9,264 nucleotides of DNA from Planktotalea sp. (GTDB taxonomy: Bacteria; Pseudomonadota; Alphaproteobacteria; Rhodobacterales; Rhodobacteraceae), in NCBI GenBank assembly GCA_024645145.1, contig JAHEGL010000090.1, positions 1-9,264 on the forward strand. Direction: 5' to 3'. The notes under the pieces were generated by a model. That model was not told the DNA's origin and ran no database searches. It saw only the letters and a list, made by a program, of their open reading frames with translations. A program made the position numbers and the translations under genes. How positions within the stretch are numbered: position 1 is the stretch's first letter; each line of letters starts with the position of its first letter. Shown piece after piece: positions 6,500-9,264 of the stretch.

Positions 6500-6523
6500 A
6501 AAATATCCCCGCCGGAGGCATCG
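6500..6523 (-). repeat. Short GC-rich hairpin element between pheT and ytoQ
   Basis: The minus strand reads TCGATGCCTCCGG, then CGGGGATATTTT. CCTC and GGGG can pair (with one G-T wobble) around CGGC, followed by a T-rich run. From memory, near-identical CCTCCGGCGGGG-type strings recur between genes in Rhodobacteraceae genomes. That recall is not verified here. It may act as a weak terminator or RNA-processing site within the operon. Confidence 0.35.
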
Positions 6524-6538
6524 ACCCTTTTAAGTTCG

Positions 6539-8935
6539 CTACCCTCGAAGAACACCGCCCGTTGCTTTGTTCACTTTTTCGATGATCTTCGCACCAACTG
6601 CTTCAATCTCTGCCTCTTTCAAGGTCGCCTCAGACGGTTGCAAACGCACTGTCACCGCGATGGATTTTTTGCCATCACCAAGTGACCCACCGATAAACTC
6701 ATCAAACACGCGCACGTCCTCAATCAGCGATTTGTCGGCACCTGCAGCTGCATTTACCAACGTCAACGCCTCAACATCTGCGTCAACGACAAAGGCAAAG
6801 TCACGCTCGACAGCTTGTAGATCACGCAGAACCAAAGCAGGACGCGTCGCGCTTTTCTTCTTAGGCAAAGGCACTTCAGCAGGCCAAATCGTAAAGCCCA
6901 TTGCAGGCCCTTTGACATTCATTGCGGCCAGAACGCGCGGGTGGATTTCACCAAACACGCCCATGACTTTTTTAGGACCCAAACAAATCTTACCGTGACG
7001 TCCGGGATGCCACCATTCCTCTGCGCCGCGCAGAATTTGCACCTTTGCCGGCGCACCAATTGCCGCCAAGATCGCTTCTGCATCGGCCTTCACGTCAAAT
7101 ACATCGACACCTCGTGCCGCGCCGTGCACATCTTTGGGTCCTGTCCGCCCGACGATCAAACCCGAAACCTGCACATGCTGTTCGCCCGGCTCCCCACCAT
7201 GAAATGCGGTGCCTACCTCGAACAAAGCTTGATCCATCGCCCCGCGCGCCTGATTGCGCGCAGCCGCCTGAAGCAAACCAGGCAGTAATGCCGGACGCAT
7301 GTGGCTCATTTCGGAACTGATTGGATTGGCCAACATCGCCGCACCAGACCCACCACCAAACAACGCGGCAGAGGGTTGATCTATAAAGCTGTAGGTGACG
7401 CATTCATTGTACCCAAGTGCAGCCGCAGTGCGCCGCGCCGCGCGTTCGCGCAGTTGAGCAGGCGACAGGATCGCGCGCGTGACGCCATCGTGTAAACGTG
7501 GCAAAGGCTTGCCCACAAGACCTGTGAGGGATTCAATGCGCGCGACCTCTTCAACCAGATCCGCTTCGCCTTGCACATCAGGACGCCAACTTGGAACAGC
7601 TGCCATATCGCCATCCATCACAAAGCCGAGCGACTCCAAAATGGTCCGCTGACGATCTGCCGCAATTTCCATCCCAACCAAGGATGAGCAACGATCCGTA
7701 TCAAGTTTATAGCTGCGCGATACATCCGGCACTGCGCCCGCTTGGATCAGCTGAGATGCTTCACCGCCCGCATGATCCACGATCATACGCACCGCATGCT
7801 CCAAACCAACAGGTGTGAACGCAGGATCAACACCACGCTCAAAGCGGTAGCGCGCGTCGGAATTGATTTTCAAAGCACGGCCCGTGTAGGCAATCTGGAT
7901 CGGATCCCAATAGGCGCTTTCGACGAAGACATTGACCGTCTCTTCGGTGCATCCGCTCTCCAGACCACCCATCACTCCCGCGATGCTTTCCACGCCATTG
8001 TCATCCGAAATGACCATTTGACCAGCTTGCAGGGTGTATTCCTTGTCATCAAGCGCAACGATGTTTTCGCCACCTTTGGCACGATGCACACGCAGATTTC
8101 CTTTGACTTTGTCAATGTCAAACACGTGCAAAGGACGATTTTGATCGTAAGTGAAGAAGTTGGTCACATCGACGAGGAAGCTAATGGGGCGCAATCCAAT
8201 CGCGCGCAAAGCATCTTGCAACCATACAGGCGATGGGCCGTTTTTCACGCCTTGGATCACACGACCGCAAAAGACAGGACAGCCATCAAGCGTGTCGCTG
8301 TCGATGACGACTGACAGCTCGGAAGAGATCGTAGCAGGCACCGGATCAACCTCATTAGCCTTAAGCGTTCCCAGCCCACGCGCCGCCAGATCGCGCGCGA
8401 TACCACGCACACCCAAAGCATCAGGACGGTTCGGCGTGATAGCAATCTCAATCATCGGATCGACCTTGCTTGGATCATTCGCAGCCAACCAATCAACGAA
8501 CAACTCACCCACTTCGCCAGAGGGTAGCTCGATAATGCCGTCATGCTCTTCAGACAGCTCCAACTCGCGCTCGGACGCCATCATGCCGTGGCTTTCAACG
8601 CCGCGAATATTGCCAACCGACAGCGTCACATCAATGCCGGGCACATAATCGCCAGGCTTGCAGAGCACGACTGTGATACCTTCCCGCGCATTCGGTGCGC
8701 CGCACACGATCTGCTGCAAACCTTCGTTGGTTTCCACTTGGCACACGCGCAAGCGATCCGCGTCAGGATGCTGTTCGGCTGTTTTCACCTTGGCCAAAGT
8801 AAAGGATTTCAAAGCATCCGCAGGGTTGCTTACCTCTTCCACTTCGAGACCAAGATCGGTCAAAGCATAGAGAATATCATCAAGCGTCGCGTCTGTTTCC
8901 AGATGATGCTTTAGCCAGGACAGTGTGAATTTCAT
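6539..8935 (-). CDS. pheT: Phenylalanine--tRNA ligase, beta subunit
   Basis: PheT pairs with PheS as the alpha2-beta2 enzyme that charges tRNA-Phe; the beta subunit binds tRNA and hydrolyses mischarged Tyr-tRNA. The 798 residues match the normal bacterial length. Domains in order: the N-terminal segment MKFTLSWLKHHL, an OB-fold tRNA-binding domain at about 39-149 (HPDADR at 56-61, VCGAPNAR, SHGMMAS), the B3/B4 editing domain at about 215-390 (including LVDVTNFFTYDQNRPLHVFD and ARYRFERGVDP), B5 at about 400-470 (PSWRPDVQGEADLVEEVARI), a degenerate synthetase-like core, and the C-terminal FDX-ACB anticodon-binding domain at about 705-797 (ERDFAFVVD, TVRLQPSEATL). The start ATG has AGGA 9 nt upstream. 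It lies 14 nt after the TfoX-N-like gene and is followed by ytoQ. Intact, in contrast to its decayed neighbours. Confidence 0.97.
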   Translation of the reverse strand: MKFTLSWLKHHLETDATLDDILYALTDLGLEVEEVSNPADALKSFTLAKVKTAEQHPDADRLRVCQVETNEGLQQIVCGAPNAREGITVVLCKPGDYVPGIDVTLSVGNIRGVESHGMMASERELELSEEHDGIIELPSGEVGELFVDWLAANDPSKVDPMIEIAITPNRPDALGVRGIARDLAARGLGTLKANEVDPVPATISSELSVVIDSDTLDGCPVFCGRVIQGVKNGPSPVWLQDALRAIGLRPISFLVDVTNFFTYDQNRPLHVFDIDKVKGNLRVHRAKGGENIVALDDKEYTLQAGQMVISDDNGVESIAGVMGGLESGCTEETVNVFVESAYWDPIQIAYTGRALKINSDARYRFERGVDPAFTPVGLEHAVRMIVDHAGGEASQLIQAGAVPDVSRSYKLDTDRCSSLVGMEIAADRQRTILESLGFVMDGDMAAVPSWRPDVQGEADLVEEVARIESLTGLVGKPLPRLHDGVTRAILSPAQLRERAARRTAAALGYNECVTYSFIDQPSAALFGGGSGAAMLANPISSEMSHMRPALLPGLLQAAARNQARGAMDQALFEVGTAFHGGEPGEQHVQVSGLIVGRTGPKDVHGAARGVDVFDVKADAEAILAAIGAPAKVQILRGAEEWWHPGRHGKICLGPKKVMGVFGEIHPRVLAAMNVKGPAMGFTIWPAEVPLPKKKSATRPALVLRDLQAVERDFAFVVDADVEALTLVNAAAGADKSLIEDVRVFDEFIGGSLGDGKKSIAVTVRLQPSEATLKEAEIEAVGAKIIEKVNKATGGVLRG

Positions 8936-8949
8936 CGCGTCGTTTCCTG

Positions 8950-9264
8950 TTACCTAAGGCCCAACGCTTCACGCGCCAGAGCCTGCCAATCTATACCAAT
9001 GCCCTCGGGCACTTGCATCCAATCCTTGAACGGCCTGCCTTTGCCCGACGGATCGAACGGCACGGCCTCAGGATGGGACGCATAAATTTCTTGAACGCGG
9101 GTTGCGCCTAGTTTGAAGACCATGCTGTCTTGAAAGAACAACAGCACAGGTTTCCCCCCGCCAAGCTTCGCGCAGGGTTTCCCGAACATCTGCGTCATCG
9201 CAAGGCTTGGTGCCTCACTACGCATCTCTTCGATAAAATCCGCGAAGACCTGAGGGATTGGCGC
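8950..9264 (-). CDS. Small TfoX-N-like protein, 5' end outside the window
   Basis: The reading frame is open from the window edge (first visible residues APIPQVFADFIEEM) for 104 codons to TAA at 8950-8952. Segments such as MTQMFGKPCAKLGGGKPV, a DSMVFKLG strand and the FDPSGKGRPFKDWMQVP block resemble small alpha/beta proteins related to the TfoX/Sxy N-terminal domain; this is recall of similar sequences, and the family name is tentative. The in-frame ATG at 9225 lacks a ribosome site and the frame above it looks coding, so the true start probably lies beyond 9264. It ends 14 nt before pheT, which suggests translation from one message; pheS may lie further upstream. Function unknown. Confidence 0.7.
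   Translation of the reverse strand, partial: APIPQVFADFIEEMRSEAPSLAMTQMFGKPCAKLGGGKPVLLFFQDSMVFKLGATRVQEIYASHPEAVPFDPSGKGRPFKDWMQVPEGIGIDWQALAREALGLR

Noticed and set aside
7742..8314. 190-codon plus-strand open frame
   Set aside because: Antisense to pheT, whose domains are complete across this stretch.

Overview
The window looks like chromosome of an alphaproteobacterium of the family Rhodobacteraceae (Roseobacter group). This rests on recognised protein families (a stand-alone Hint-domain protein, an LpxR-type outer-membrane protein, YtoQ, alanine dehydrogenase divergent from an Lrp regulator) and on a moderate base composition. It is inference from remembered family sequences; no search was run.

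Layout from left to right: a complete TlpA-like periplasmic thioredoxin gene (+); a hairpin-rich convergent gap; a broken Hint-domain gene (-); a broken lpxR-like gene (-); an Lrp/AsnC regulator (-) divergent from a complete alanine dehydrogenase gene ald (+); a strong shared terminator; mscL (-), whose usual start region is destroyed; a broken YghU-like glutathione S-transferase gene (+) running tail to tail into ytoQ (-); pheT (-); and, 14 nt upstream of pheT on the same strand, the 3' part of a small TfoX-N-like gene that leaves the window. The last three probably form one transcription unit, read right to left.

The main result is gene decay. Three accessory genes (Hint, lpxR-like, GST) each carry exactly one frameshift and one in-frame nonsense codon. 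In each case, undoing the frameshift gives a reading frame of whole codons with a family-like sequence from start to stop: about 354, 311 and 233 residues. The three nonsense codons are TAG, TGA and TAA, so no single recoding rule explains them. mscL adds a fourth lesion, loss of its start codon. The housekeeping genes pheT and ald, and also tlpA, lrp and ytoQ, are intact. This points to relaxed selection on envelope, stress and surface functions, as in a lineage that has recently become host-associated or is shrinking its genome. I see no new multi-gene system, mobile element, CRISPR array or RNA gene.

Regulatory points: a perfect CtrA-type box (TTAA-N7-TTAAC) lies just upstream of the Hint pseudogene; an intrinsic terminator for ytoQ lies inside the 3' coding end of the GST pseudogene; a paired TTGCAA motif lies between lrp and ald; and the pheT-ytoQ gap holds a short GC-rich element that resembles one I recall as recurrent in this family.
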